Shown here piece by piece: positions 24,304-33,758 of a stretch of DNA of 57,276 nucleotides (within the stretch, counting starts at the first letter, position 1; each line of letters starts with the position of its first letter). The notes under the pieces are model-generated. The model did no database searches, was not told the DNA's origin, and was given only the letters and a program-made list of their open reading frames with translations. The position numbers were made by a program, and so were the translations under genes. The DNA is from Deinococcus betulae. GTDB taxonomy: Bacteria; Deinococcota; Deinococci; Deinococcales; Deinococcaceae. Location: the NCBI RefSeq assembly GCF_020166395.1, contig NZ_JAIQXU010000031.1:1-57276 (forward strand), written 5' to 3'.

Positions 24304-24331
24304 GGCCGAGGGGGACATGTCCCCCTCGGCC
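24304..24331. terminator. Strong bidirectional terminator after copD
   Basis: A perfect 28-base palindrome built of GGCCGAGGGGGACA and its complement, followed by CCTTTCCTTTTC on the plus strand. It separates copD from the convergent gene ending at 24357 and can serve both. Confidence 0.85.
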
Positions 24332-24356
24332 CTTTCCTTTTCAAGCCGCGCCCTTC

Positions 24357-25583
24357 TTACTCGTGCGGTGGCGGCTGATCAGGATCACAATAATCAATGG
24401 CTGCACTTTGGAAGGCCCCAGTCACAATTTCACGCTTGAAGGGATAGCCGACCCGGACGCCTTCGGCCGCGCATTCGAGGGTGAAACGCTCGCCAACCGC
24501 CACGGCCGTGTCGCCCAACACGAGGGGCCGCTGAGCTTCAAAAATAGAAGCGTATGGGGTGCAGAAGTAAAAGCCGACCGGCTGACCTTTCTTGCTCTTG
24601 GCCAGTGCGGCGCCACCTGTCTCGACGGCTCGCCGGATCTCGTCCCAGAGGGCGACGCTGGCGGCTGGATCAGGGTCGAGCGACCACATCTCACCAATGA
24701 CCCGAGTCGCTTCCGGGTTGCGTTTCAGCGAAGCGACAGAGGCCGCGTCCGTCATGGCCCAGGGGTCAAACCCTGGCTCGCCCGGCAATGGCGTTCGGTG
24801 AAATGGGCGGCCATCCCGTGATGACCTCGGCTGGGCGCTCTCAGGAACCCGCTCCCCCAAAAGGACGGGATAACTGATCAGCTGCCCCACACGGTAGAGC
24901 GCCTCAATCGCCGCCTTGGCCTTGGTTTCAATCTGTTCGTGAACGTCAGTCGACACGCCTGACCGGTACATACTCGCCGCGTACTGAGCCCCAGACATCG
25001 CGGCAGCGAATTGACCCCTGAGTTTGGCCACTTTGGCCTGATCGGCCGCTGGAGTGGCCTGTTCAAGGTTGTGCATCGCGGCTTCGGCATGCAGCTGCAG
25101 AGCATCCAGGGCGGCCATCATGGCGCTGAGGTGCGGCTGAGGACAGGGCTCGACCGGCGACCAAGCTGGAAGAGCCGCTGGGAGGGTGCCCGGGGGCAGA
25201 TCAAATTCCGGATCGTGCTCGGCCTGACTCGCGTACCCGAGCCAGCGCTGCACTTGTTGATAGTAGGCCTCAACCTGGTCATAGGTCACGGGCGGCACGA
25301 AGCCCACCGTGTCTGGGTCGGCGGTTTCGTCAGCCGCCAGCATCTTGTCGCCCAGGGTTTGCAGCGCGAAGGCATTCCAGGCGCAAGCGAGCTCCAGTCC
25401 GACGTGACGCTGGAGGGCAAACGGACTGACGCCGCCGACCAACAGATCGAAGCGGCGGCGCTCGGCGGCATCAAGTAAGGGATGAACGGCGGCGCCAGCC
25501 TGCCGGTATGCGTACAGGGTCTGCGCGTCACGCTCGCCCCGTGTAAAAGCGCGCACGCGCGCCCAAATGCCTGGCGTATCCAT
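24357..25583 (-). CDS. Uncharacterised 408-residue protein
   Basis: No family recognised and no signal peptide or membrane helix. The sequence is rich in Ala and Glu, helical in the first two thirds (VGLELACAWNAFALQTLG, later HAEAAMHNLEQATPAADQAK), with a Cys- and aromatic-containing end (FYFCTPYASIFEAQRPL, ERFTLECAAEGVRVGYPF, AIDYCDPD). I take ATG 25583 as start since TACAGT lies seven bases before it; longer in-frame extensions run antisense to the PHP gene and are unlikely. It is a lone gene, convergent with the metal operon. Confidence 0.7.
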   Translation of the reverse strand: MDTPGIWARVRAFTRGERDAQTLYAYRQAGAAVHPLLDAAERRRFDLLVGGVSPFALQRHVGLELACAWNAFALQTLGDKMLAADETADPDTVGFVPPVTYDQVEAYYQQVQRWLGYASQAEHDPEFDLPPGTLPAALPAWSPVEPCPQPHLSAMMAALDALQLHAEAAMHNLEQATPAADQAKVAKLRGQFAAAMSGAQYAASMYRSGVSTDVHEQIETKAKAAIEALYRVGQLISYPVLLGERVPESAQPRSSRDGRPFHRTPLPGEPGFDPWAMTDAASVASLKRNPEATRVIGEMWSLDPDPAASVALWDEIRRAVETGGAALAKSKKGQPVGFYFCTPYASIFEAQRPLVLGDTAVAVGERFTLECAAEGVRVGYPFKREIVTGAFQSAAIDYCDPDQPPPHE

Positions 25584-25590
25584 ACCACTC

Positions 25591-25596
25591 ACTGTA
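25591..25596 (-). promoter_or_regulatory. Leaderless -10 box TACAGT
   Basis: On the minus strand TACAGT is followed by seven bases and ATG at 25583, the spacing of leaderless Deinococcus promoters. This decides the start of the 408-residue protein. Confidence 0.5.
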
Positions 25597-25721
25597 CGGG
25601 GAGTTACACACCTACGTTGGCAAATTGCTTGAAGAGATGCAGGCGCTCTCCGCCTACGATGTGCCAACACCTGATCGGATGACCAGACATCCTGTTGACA
25701 TAGGCCACCTAGCGTGCCGGT

Positions 25722-27176
25722 ATGACTGTGATCAAAACCACGCTGTTGACTGGCAGCCTGCTGACGCTTCTCGCTGGCTGCGGTCTCAACAGCCAGACCA
25801 CGACCGGACCCACCCGCCAATGGTTGGCGGGTGACTCCCATATCCACAGCTACTACAGCCCTGGCTATGACACCAAGACCACGCCGCCCACGCCCATCGT
25901 GGGCGGGCCCGACGGTGACGCGCAGTACACCATCGGCAAGAACGCCGAAATGGCCGTCAAGTATGGCCTGAATTGGATGGTCATTACGGACCACGGCGGC
26001 CCCAACCATTCCAAGTTAAACATGGAGCGCGCTTACCCGGAGCTCCAACAGGCCCGCACCCGGTTTCCCCAGCTCCTCAGCTTTGTCGGCATGGAACTGA
26101 ACATGCCGGCCATGGACCACCACACCCTGATGATTCCCCGGAGCGAGAAGGAATCTCAGACCCTCGCAGAGATTGAGAGCCGCTGGGACGCCCGCGAAGC
26201 ATTTCCAGTCGACGCCTCCCGCAACACAGAAGAAAAGGCGCTCCAGACCATCAATTACATCAAGACCATGGACGGCACCAAGCCCATTCTCATGGCCAAT
26301 CATCCGGCCCGGTCCGCCACGGCCCTGGGCACCTACGGCAGCGACACCCCACACGAACTGCGCAACAACAACGACGCAGCGCCCAACGTCTACGTCGGCT
26401 TTGAAGGCGCGCCAGGACACCAGGCTGGGGCCCTGAACCCGGACGGCAGCCTTAAGGCAGGTGCGGGCAACCGGGGCGCTTACGGCAACGCCCCCACCTA
26501 CGGTGGCTTTGATCAGATGACGGCCCGTCTGGGGGGCCTCTGGGACTCCATGCTGGGAGAAGGCCGGCGGTTCTGGATCGTGGCGACTTCAGATTCTCAC
26601 GTGCATTACACCGAGGGGGGCGCCGACTTCTGGCCTGGGGAATACCAGAAGACATACGTGAAGGCTGAGCCGTCCTATGACGACATCCTTGACGGCCTGC
26701 GCAGCGGCCGCACCTTCGTGACGTCTGGTGACCTGATTTCCGAGCTGGATGTGACGGCCTCGACTGGACCGTCCAGTGCTGCGACAGGTGGCACTCTGAA
26801 ACTGGGCGGCGCCAAAGACGTCACGGTCACCATTCGGCTGCGGGACCCCGCGGGCAAAAACTTCCACAATGACGCCCCCGAAGTCAAACGGGTGGACCTG
26901 ATCGTCGGCCGGGTCACGGGCAAGGTGGCTAGTGCGCAGTACGACAGCGACACCAACCCCACGACAACCGTCGAGCGCCGCCTCAGCGCGGCCGATTGGA
27001 AACGCGAGGGCGAAATTGTCACCATGACCTACACACTCAAAAATGTCAGCGCTGACATGTATGTGCGGGTGCGCGGCACCACCACCGACCAGCAGGAACC
27101 GGCAGCTGATCCCAAGGGCGAGAACCCCTGGGCCGACCTGTGGTTCTATTCAAACCCCATTTTTATTGAGCAGTAA
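25722..27176 (+). CDS. PHP-domain metal-dependent hydrolase, lipoprotein
   Basis: 484 residues. The N-terminal segment TLLTGSLLTLLAGCG has a lipobox (LAGC), so the protein is membrane-tethered outside the cytoplasm. The PHP fold shows DSHIHS (H-x-H), ITDHGGPNHS, an ELNMPAMDHHTL segment, MANHPAR and ATSDSHVHY, the metal ligands of a trinuclear phosphoesterase site. The last 130 residues form a beta-rich domain typical of exported PHP proteins. Substrate unknown. ATG 25722 follows a TAGCGT box by six bases, a possible leaderless promoter. Confidence 0.88.
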   Translation: MTVIKTTLLTGSLLTLLAGCGLNSQTTTGPTRQWLAGDSHIHSYYSPGYDTKTTPPTPIVGGPDGDAQYTIGKNAEMAVKYGLNWMVITDHGGPNHSKLNMERAYPELQQARTRFPQLLSFVGMELNMPAMDHHTLMIPRSEKESQTLAEIESRWDAREAFPVDASRNTEEKALQTINYIKTMDGTKPILMANHPARSATALGTYGSDTPHELRNNNDAAPNVYVGFEGAPGHQAGALNPDGSLKAGAGNRGAYGNAPTYGGFDQMTARLGGLWDSMLGEGRRFWIVATSDSHVHYTEGGADFWPGEYQKTYVKAEPSYDDILDGLRSGRTFVTSGDLISELDVTASTGPSSAATGGTLKLGGAKDVTVTIRLRDPAGKNFHNDAPEVKRVDLIVGRVTGKVASAQYDSDTNPTTTVERRLSAADWKREGEIVTMTYTLKNVSADMYVRVRGTTTDQQEPAADPKGENPWADLWFYSNPIFIEQ

Positions 27177-27184
27177 TTGAAGGC

Positions 27185-27215
27185 CAGCGGGACCAGCTCC
27201 AGGCTGGTCCCGCTG
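27185..27215 (+). terminator. Hairpin after the PHP gene
   Basis: CAGCGGGACCAGC, a five-base loop, and the exact complement, 8 bases past the stop. There is no T run behind it, so termination may need Rho or be weak. Confidence 0.6.
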
Positions 27216-27297
27216 CCGTGCCCTGAGAGGTACAGCCACTCACAGACCGCGCCCGCCGCCCTGTGGGGCGTTTTCAAGCTTCGTCTGAGGTACTTTT

Positions 27298-28458
27298 ATG
27301 CCGACCATTGTTCTCTCGACCCAAGCGCTCAACCGGATGCTGATCTGGATCTTAGCTCTGGGCCTGGCTGCTGTGTCTGGCCGCGCTGAGGCGCACACCA
27401 CCTCGGACTATCAACTCGATCTCTCGGTCGAAGGGGCGGCGCTGCAGGGCACCTGGGACGTGATGCTGCCTGACCTAGCCGGAGCCGTTCCGCTCGATGC
27501 AGATCAGGATGGCCGGGTCAGCAATGAGGAACTGACCCGCTCGGGGGCCTTGGCGCGGGATTACATGCTCGCCCGGCTCCAGGTCAAGGCCGACGGCCAG
27601 TCCTGCACCCTCACGGACCAGGCCATGCAGGTGGGCAAGAAGGATACGGGCCGCTTTCTGCGGTTGCAACTGACTGGGCAGTGTCCGCTGATACCCAGCA
27701 CGGTTGAGGTGACCAGCCGGCTGTTCATGGACCAGAAGGACACGGCGCTGCACCGTGGTTTCCTGAACTTGGAAGCGGGCGGCCGCGCCTCGACCAGTGT
27801 CTTCACCCCGGCGTCCATCACGGCAGAAGTAACGCTGACCCGGCCAGGGGCGTGGCAGAACTTTCTGACCTTCATCTGGTTGGGCATGACGCATATCTGG
27901 GCGGGGCTGGATCACGTGCTGTTTCTGCTGACTCTTCTCTTGCCGACCGTACTCAGACGTCAGGGTGGACAGTGGCAACCCGTCGGTCACTTCCGCGAAG
28001 CGCTGGTCAGCGTAATCAAAGTGGTCACCGCCTTCACCGTCGCCCACTCCGTGACCTTAACGCTTTCGGCCTTGGGCATCCTGACCTTCCCGTCCCAAGT
28101 GGTGGAGTCGGTGATTGCCGCGTCCGTCGTGTTCGCAGCCCTGAACAACTTGGTCCCACTGGTCCAGGAACGGGCCCGTTGGGCGGTTGCGTTTGGTTTT
28201 GGCCTGATGCACGGCTTCGGCTTCTCCAGTGTGCTGAGCGAACTGGTGGAAGACCGGCAGGCACTGGTGCAAAGTCTCCTGGGCTTCAACATCGGCGTTG
28301 AACTAGGCCAGTTGGCGCTGGTGGCCGTGGCGGTCCCCCTCCTGTTCTGGATTCGGGCTACAGTCTTTTATCGCCGGGCGGTGTTTGCCCCGGCCTCGGT
28401 TGGCGTGGCCGTGGTGGCGACCGTCTGGTTTGTGCAGCGGGCGTTACCGGCTGGTTAA
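27298..28458 (+). CDS. HupE/UreJ-family membrane protein with an EF-hand
   Basis: 386 residues. After a signal segment the exported domain (about 33-190) contains a textbook EF-hand loop at residues 67-78 (DADQDGRVSNEE), unusual before a HupE domain. The C-terminal half has six or seven helices with WLGMTHIWAGLDHVLFLL, TVAHSVTLTLSA and FGLMHGFGFSSVL, the His motifs of HupE/UreJ_2 proteins (nickel or copper related). GAGG lies about eight bases before ATG 27298. The transported ion is not known. Confidence 0.87.
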   Translation: MPTIVLSTQALNRMLIWILALGLAAVSGRAEAHTTSDYQLDLSVEGAALQGTWDVMLPDLAGAVPLDADQDGRVSNEELTRSGALARDYMLARLQVKADGQSCTLTDQAMQVGKKDTGRFLRLQLTGQCPLIPSTVEVTSRLFMDQKDTALHRGFLNLEAGGRASTSVFTPASITAEVTLTRPGAWQNFLTFIWLGMTHIWAGLDHVLFLLTLLLPTVLRRQGGQWQPVGHFREALVSVIKVVTAFTVAHSVTLTLSALGILTFPSQVVESVIAASVVFAALNNLVPLVQERARWAVAFGFGLMHGFGFSSVLSELVEDRQALVQSLLGFNIGVELGQLALVAVAVPLLFWIRATVFYRRAVFAPASVGVAVVATVWFVQRALPAG

Positions 28459-28496
28459 GCGGGGAGCGGACTGCTCAATCATCACTGAGCGATGTG

Positions 28497-28525
28497 AGCG
28501 GAGGAGGCCGAAAACCTCCCCCGCT
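28497..28525. terminator. Terminator hairpin between convergent genes
   Basis: AGCGGAGGAGG, seven-base loop, CCTCCCCCGCT: an 11-bp stem with one mismatch. The loop AAAA gives a T run on the minus strand only inside the loop, so strength is uncertain. It serves the HupE-like gene and the convergent regulator. Confidence 0.5.
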
Positions 28526-28536
28526 TACGTTGTGTA

Positions 28537-29244
28537 TCACCGCTCCGACGCCGTGACGTCCTGTACAGGGGCCAAACCCAATTGAAGCGTGTACCTGGCT
28601 TTGTTGGTGCTCGAACTATCACGTCCAGCGGCTCGCATGACATGGGTCATGTACAGCTGGACCAAGTCTTGCTGTAGTGCTTTTGCCTCCTGTGGGGTGA
28701 GTCCCACCGTCACATTTGTATACCAGGCCGCCGATGCCTCTGATTTCAACAGATCTTCTTGACGCCAATCGGGATCGTGATCTGGCGCGGCCTCCCAGTT
28801 CAGTGAGCCGTTTGCCTGCTGATACATCCGCACATGCCAGCCGCCCCCCTCACCTACCACCGCTTGAATCAGGCCTCGACCAAACTCCTCGCGCCGCTGA
28901 CTGTCGTGATGCATGAACAGCGCGAGCAGGGTCTCTGCTTGCAACGCGGTGAACGGCAAGATGAAGCGGTCGCCCACAGCCTGATACCGCTTGACTTTTC
29001 GGCCTGGGCCAGACGAGAGCGGCAAACCCTTCAACAGGCCCAGCTCGCTGAGCCGCTCGATTTGATACAGCATCGTGTCTAGCCGCACGCCGGCAGAACG
29101 GGCCGCTTGGCTGGCTGAGAGTGCCGACCCCAGAAATGGCCGGAGATATTTCAGCTGATCCCGGTGAGCCAGGACTTGTGCAGCCCGAGGGTCGCCAATG
29201 CGATGCCAGTCTTTCGTTGAAAACGACGCTTTCTTTTCGACCAT
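28537..29244 (-). CDS. Winged-helix (ArsR-like) transcriptional regulator
   Basis: 235 residues from ATG 29244 (a TTG at 29265 is also in frame). The N-terminal part (about 25-90) has the ArsR-like helix-turn-helix: ALSASQAARSAGVRLDTMLY then QIERLSELGLLKGLPL and GRKVKRYQ. The C-terminal two thirds (about 90-235) form an effector or dimer domain without clear ligand residues. It diverges from the lipoprotein gene at 29345, so those genes are possible targets. Confidence 0.72.
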   Translation of the reverse strand: MVEKKASFSTKDWHRIGDPRAAQVLAHRDQLKYLRPFLGSALSASQAARSAGVRLDTMLYQIERLSELGLLKGLPLSSGPGRKVKRYQAVGDRFILPFTALQAETLLALFMHHDSQRREEFGRGLIQAVVGEGGGWHVRMYQQANGSLNWEAAPDHDPDWRQEDLLKSEASAAWYTNVTVGLTPQEAKALQQDLVQLYMTHVMRAAGRDSSSTNKARYTLQLGLAPVQDVTASER

Positions 29245-29344
29245 AGTGCGACCTACTTTACTCAAGGCGCATAAAACTCATCTGTGAAACCGATCTGCAG
29301 TTCGTCCTGCAGAAGGATTTCCTGCGTCCTAGAGAGGAAGTTCC

Positions 29345-30253
29345 ATGAAGACATTCCATCTGATCGCGCTACCGCTCCTCCTGGCGGCCTGTGCCCAGCC
29401 CACGCCACCCACCATCGAGACCCCACCGGGCAAATTTGGTCGCTTGGCTCTTCCAAAAGACGTGTACGACACAGATCTTAAAATGGCTCAAGCCAGCAAC
29501 GGCTACACCTACGTCACCACCGAAACCGTGGTCGCTCAACTGAACAAGACTGGTCTTCAGTTCCCCGTCACCGGAAGTCTGCCGGAATGGGCGCGTGCTC
29601 TGGTGGATAGCCGACACCAACTGACTGCGGGCAGTCTCACCACTGGGCAGCCGATTGACGTAGCGTCCCCTGTTCAAATTACGGCCGCTGAAGGTGAGGC
29701 CAGGGTCTCACAGCGCGCGCTCTCTGAACTTGGCAATGCGGTACTGGTGCCTCTGCATTTGAAGGATGGCCGCACGGCTGGTCTGGCTCGGCTGCCGCTC
29801 TACCGGGACAATGAAGTGACGACCTCGAATACGGAGTTCATTCTGTTTGAGGAGCCCGTTCAGCGGTTGACCCTGGAAGTAGACGCACGTGAGTTCCGAC
29901 CGGCAGAGCAGGTGCGTCCAGTGGGCAAGGGTGAACTTACACCACAGCCGACTGAAGATGGACCTTCTGTCCTGTTCGCTGTGGCCATGACGGCAGCTGG
30001 CACGTATTCGCCCTTTGATATTCGGTGGGCGATTGTGCCGACTGAAGGTCAAGCCGTCACATTGATTCCGCTGGGGCTCCCCGCGTTCTACACCAGCGGC
30101 GGTGAGTATGTTCCCGCATCCGACGAATCAATGTCCTCCGTGGCATCGCTTCGGTCCATACCACCTGAAGAAGCGCAGCGCGTGCAGGACTCGTTCACTC
30201 GACCCAGCAAATCACCTTACATGTTTGAAGGCAAAAAAGGACGGCACTTATGA
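29345..30253 (+). CDS. Uncharacterised lipoprotein
   Basis: 302 residues. MKTFHLIALPLLLAACAQ is a lipoprotein signal with lipobox LAAC; AGAGAGG precedes ATG 29345. The mature part is beta-rich with no motif I recognise. Its stop overlaps the start of the phospholipase-like gene (ATGA), so the two are co-translated and probably work at the same site outside the cytoplasm. Confidence 0.75.
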   Translation: MKTFHLIALPLLLAACAQPTPPTIETPPGKFGRLALPKDVYDTDLKMAQASNGYTYVTTETVVAQLNKTGLQFPVTGSLPEWARALVDSRHQLTAGSLTTGQPIDVASPVQITAAEGEARVSQRALSELGNAVLVPLHLKDGRTAGLARLPLYRDNEVTTSNTEFILFEEPVQRLTLEVDAREFRPAEQVRPVGKGELTPQPTEDGPSVLFAVAMTAAGTYSPFDIRWAIVPTEGQAVTLIPLGLPAFYTSGGEYVPASDESMSSVASLRSIPPEEAQRVQDSFTRPSKSPYMFEGKKGRHL

Positions 30254-32394
30254 TCTGGCTCTCAGCCCGTGTATTGCTCACCACCCTGCTCCTGACTGGC
30301 GGCACAGCGTATGCGTGGAAGCCCATTACCCATAATTATTTAGCAGAAGAAGCGCTGCGAGATGCGCTGGACGACGGCTTCGTCACCATTCCCGTGCTGG
30401 TCAACGGGGCGCCGCAAAACCCGCCCGTCACGCAAACGTACAGAGTTGATCCTGACCTGCTGCTGGCCCTTCGTGCCAATATCGCCCAGTACCGGGCCGG
30501 CGTGCTCGGGCCAGATGCCTACCCAGATATCGCCACGGGTCAACAGGTCATTCATCCGCCACACTCAGCCAACAAAGACGACGGCTCTGTTCGGAAAGGT
30601 TCTGATGACTGGCTCCAGCACTTGTATACCAAAGGGCAACAGTCGCAAAGTGGAGCGGTCAAGGCATTCGTCACCGGCTACCTGACTCACGCAGCAGGCG
30701 ACGTCTTCGCGCACACCTTCGTCAATGCATATGCTGGCGGTCCATTCGATGTGGATCCACATACCAATGCGGCAAAACATTTGGTGATCGAAGGCTACAT
30801 GGGCAAGAGAACGCCGAACTTGGTCGAGTATGACTATTCCGGTACGGTCACCAGTGGCCGATTCGATGGCGGACTCAATAACCGAATATTCTATCCGAGC
30901 GGAGATTTCAGTATTAGTGGCGTAGAGAATTTCATCTATGATGAGATGATTGACATTTCTCGAAACACATCTCTCAAAACCCTCTATGAGGGTCGAACGA
31001 ATGTTGCCTCTATTCCATATATTTACTCAAACCTTCGAAATGTTTTGGGTAAACATATTGACTGGTATTATGACGAGAAGAGATCACTAGAGACAAAAAT
31101 TAAGAATTGTAAATTTTATGATATCTGGTGCATGAACAAGTACAATTTTCTTTACCTCAATCATGTAACAGTGGTTTGGGCGACGAAGGAATATGCAATT
31201 GAGTGGCAGCGCGACATTGACGATGGCCTCAAGGAATGGGCCAAGACAAGTCATGAGCTGGCCCTTCAGATGATTTATCCCTCCTCAGACGGCAACCCGG
31301 CTAATGCCGGGATTGATACCGACCGACGAGCGAAAGTCAGCGCCATTATCGATGATTATCTGTTCAACCATCTGGCCAGTATGTCGGGTGCCCCGGACCA
31401 GGCCGGCCGCGTGGCTTACTGGGTGCTCAAGTTTATTGACGAACAGTTCAATATGCCGGAGTCCATCAAGAAGGCGAAGGCTAATCTGATCGACTTCATG
31501 CTCAAGAATGCAACAGGCAAGACCAGGACTGAATGGGAAAGTTACATCACCAGTCCAGAGCAAAAATTTGATCCCGTAATGACGATGGCATACGGCATTG
31601 ACAAGGACACTCGTCTGCCGCAGCAGGGCACGCTCATCAATCTCCAGCAGATGAATCAGACTGTGCTGAATCTGCCTCTAGACAGCAGTGGTCAACCCGA
31701 TCCTGCTTACAACCGCCCAGAACTCCGCTTTTCAATTGATAAGTTTTCGCCCGCTTACAATACCCTGATCATGAGCAAATTGGTGCTACTGAGCCCATCT
31801 GAGTTCTCCCGCTTTGTCCAGGGATTGCCATTCGAGGGAACCCGGCCCACCTCAGTTCGGCCCAACGCCATGCTGGGTTTCGTGTATTCCCTGGATGGCC
31901 GGAAAGATAAGCAAAATCCACGCGTGTTATCAGAGGTCTATGGGGATTGTGGAGCCTATAACGCTGTCTTCAAGCCTCAAATCGGGGATGACCGCTGCAC
32001 CAACCGAAACACGACGCCCGGTCAATCAGTTCCTGGAAATCCCAGTGGTCTGACCGCAACGCCAGAGGATAGCCGGGAAGTGTCGTTGGCGTGGGTCGCT
32101 GGGTCCGGGGCAACTCAGCATACGGTGGAGCGCCGAGCCCTCCCCTCAGGCACGTACGCAGTGATTGCCACTCTGGGTGCAACTGCTCAGGGGTTGACTG
32201 ATCTGAATGTGCAGCCATCACGGCGCTACGCCTACCGAGTCAAAGCTGGGAACGCGGCGGGCTACAGCACGGGTACCGAAGTCAGCGTGACGACGCCAGC
32301 GGATCAGGCGCCTTGCCGTCCCACCGGCACAGCAACCGGCCAACCGTCAAGCAAAACCGACGAGGCCGCACCTGATTTCGTCAAACCCTGCTGA
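30250..32394 (+). CDS. Zinc-dependent phospholipase C-like exported protein with FnIII domain
   Basis: 714 residues. Cleavage after A22 would leave W23 as the first mature residue, as in bacterial zinc phospholipase C, followed by H28 (WKPITHNYLAEEAL). Further zinc ligands are in YLTHAAGDVFAHTF (H147, D151, H155). Residues about 597-690 form a fibronectin type III domain (NPSGLTATPEDSREVSLAWV), then a short Pro/Thr tail ending in Cys. The stretch 30880-31200 is much more AT-rich than the rest. Activity on lipids is inferred from the family. Confidence 0.8.
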   Translation: MIWLSARVLLTTLLLTGGTAYAWKPITHNYLAEEALRDALDDGFVTIPVLVNGAPQNPPVTQTYRVDPDLLLALRANIAQYRAGVLGPDAYPDIATGQQVIHPPHSANKDDGSVRKGSDDWLQHLYTKGQQSQSGAVKAFVTGYLTHAAGDVFAHTFVNAYAGGPFDVDPHTNAAKHLVIEGYMGKRTPNLVEYDYSGTVTSGRFDGGLNNRIFYPSGDFSISGVENFIYDEMIDISRNTSLKTLYEGRTNVASIPYIYSNLRNVLGKHIDWYYDEKRSLETKIKNCKFYDIWCMNKYNFLYLNHVTVVWATKEYAIEWQRDIDDGLKEWAKTSHELALQMIYPSSDGNPANAGIDTDRRAKVSAIIDDYLFNHLASMSGAPDQAGRVAYWVLKFIDEQFNMPESIKKAKANLIDFMLKNATGKTRTEWESYITSPEQKFDPVMTMAYGIDKDTRLPQQGTLINLQQMNQTVLNLPLDSSGQPDPAYNRPELRFSIDKFSPAYNTLIMSKLVLLSPSEFSRFVQGLPFEGTRPTSVRPNAMLGFVYSLDGRKDKQNPRVLSEVYGDCGAYNAVFKPQIGDDRCTNRNTTPGQSVPGNPSGLTATPEDSREVSLAWVAGSGATQHTVERRALPSGTYAVIATLGATAQGLTDLNVQPSRRYAYRVKAGNAAGYSTGTEVSVTTPADQAPCRPTGTATGQPSSKTDEAAPDFVKPC

Positions 32395-32408
32395 ACCCTG
32401 ATTGAAGG

Positions 32409-32441
32409 GCCCGCCTCTGACTTCGTGTGTCAGAGGCGGGC
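32409..32441. terminator. Bidirectional terminator between the phospholipase-like gene and mntH
   Basis: GCCCGCCTCTGAC, a seven-base loop, and the exact complement, followed by TCTTT on the plus strand and preceded by TTCAAT on the minus side. It ends the plus-strand pair and lies beyond the mntH stop. Confidence 0.8.
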
Positions 32442-32474
32442 TCTTTGAATCTCAGACAAGATCGAGAGACGCTT

Positions 32475-33758
32475 TCAGCCAGGCATGAACGTTTGAAACA
32501 GGAGATAGGCGTTCAAGCCGATAATCAGGGCCGCGATGCACCAGCCAATCCCCTGAACCGCGCGCGAACTGACCAGTTCCCCCATGACCTTCGGCTGAGC
32601 CGTAAAGATCAGGAGTGGCACCAACGCGAACGGAATCCCGAAACTCAGGATGACCTGCGACAGAATCAGCGTGTCCGTTGGGTTCAGGCCTAACAGAATC
32701 ACGGCGAAAGCGGGCAGCATCGTGATCGTGCGCCGCAGCCACACGGGAATGCTGAACTGCACGAAGCCCTGCATCACCACCTGGCCGGCCATCGTGCCGA
32801 CTGTGCTGCTCGACAGCCCAGAGGAGAGCAGCGCCAGACCGAAGGCGATGGCCGCCGCGCCACCAAGCAGGGGCGTCAGGGTGCGGTACGCCAGAGTCAG
32901 ATCCGCAATGTCAGTTCGGCCCGACGTGTGGAAGGCGGCGGCAGCCGCCGCCAGCATGCTCATGTTGATCAGGGCGGCCAGCCCCATCGCCAGAAAGATA
33001 TCGGTGCGCGACATGCGGGCCACCTGCCGCTTCTCGGCGGCGGTATGTGCCGGAATCCGGTTCTGCGTCAGCGCACTGTGCAGGTAGATCACGTGTGGCA
33101 TGACGGTGGCCCCGATGATCCCAACAGCCAGATAGAGGCTGTCTGGACCCTCGAAGCGCGGCACAAAGCCGCTGAGCGCCTCAATGCCAGGGTGACTCAG
33201 CACGATCTGCACGAGATACGCCAGCGCGATCACGAAGACGAACCCGGAAATTGCCAGCTCCAGTGGACGAAAGCCGCGTTTCTGCAGGGTCAGCAGACTG
33301 AAGGTGATGATGGCCGTCAAGATCGCGCCCCACAGGAGTGGAATGCCGAACAGCAGCTGAAACGCCAGCGACGCGCCCAGGAACTCGGCTAGATCGGTCG
33401 CCATCGCCACCAGTTCCGCTTGAACCCAGTAGGGCCAGGCGAGTCGGGGCCAACGTTCCCTGATCATCTCCGGCAGATTCTTGCCAGTGGCGATGCCCAG
33501 TTTGGCGCTGAGATCTTGAATGAGCATCGCCATGAGGCTGGCCGCCAGAATGACCCAGAGCAGAAGGTAGCCGAACTGCGCGCCGCCCTGGATGTTGGTG
33601 GCAAAGTTCCCCGGGTCCATGTAGGCCACCGAAGCCACGAAGGCGGGGCCCAAGAAGGGCAGGAGCCGGGCCGCGCCGCGCCGCGTGGAGCGGCCACTCA
33701 GGACATCGGTCGCTTCGGTGGTCATCCGCTCATCGAAACTTGGGGCTGGAGACTTCAT
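32475..33758 (-). CDS. mntH: Nramp-family manganese/divalent metal transporter
   Basis: 427 residues, about eleven transmembrane helices. The TM1 metal site is [10 protein letters not shown] (D-P-G-N), and the TM6 site is [15 protein letters not shown] (M-P-H), both diagnostic of Nramp/MntH. It imports Mn(II) with protons. It begins inside the mntR stop (ATGA), so regulator and importer form one operon. High Mn content is a known trait of Deinococcus. Confidence 0.96.
   Translation of the reverse strand: MKSPAPSFDERMTTEATDVLSGRSTRRGAARLLPFLGPAFVASVAYMDPGNFATNIQGGAQFGYLLLWVILAASLMAMLIQDLSAKLGIATGKNLPEMIRERWPRLAWPYWVQAELVAMATDLAEFLGASLAFQLLFGIPLLWGAILTAIITFSLLTLQKRGFRPLELAISGFVFVIALAYLVQIVLSHPGIEALSGFVPRFEGPDSLYLAVGIIGATVMPHVIYLHSALTQNRIPAHTAAEKRQVARMSRTDIFLAMGLAALINMSMLAAAAAAFHTSGRTDIADLTLAYRTLTPLLGGAAAIAFGLALLSSGLSSSTVGTMAGQVVMQGFVQFSIPVWLRRTITMLPAFAVILLGLNPTDTLILSQVILSFGIPFALVPLLIFTAQPKVMGELVSSRAVQGIGWCIAALIIGLNAYLLFQTFMPG

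Noticed and set aside
24304..24331. 28-base palindrome as a repressor operator
   Set aside because: It lies between two convergent genes and is followed by a T-rich run, which fits a terminator.
25584..26009. Upstream extension of the 408-residue protein
   Set aside because: It runs antisense to the lipoprotein start of the PHP gene and has no protein-like composition; TACAGT before ATG 25583 gives a better start.
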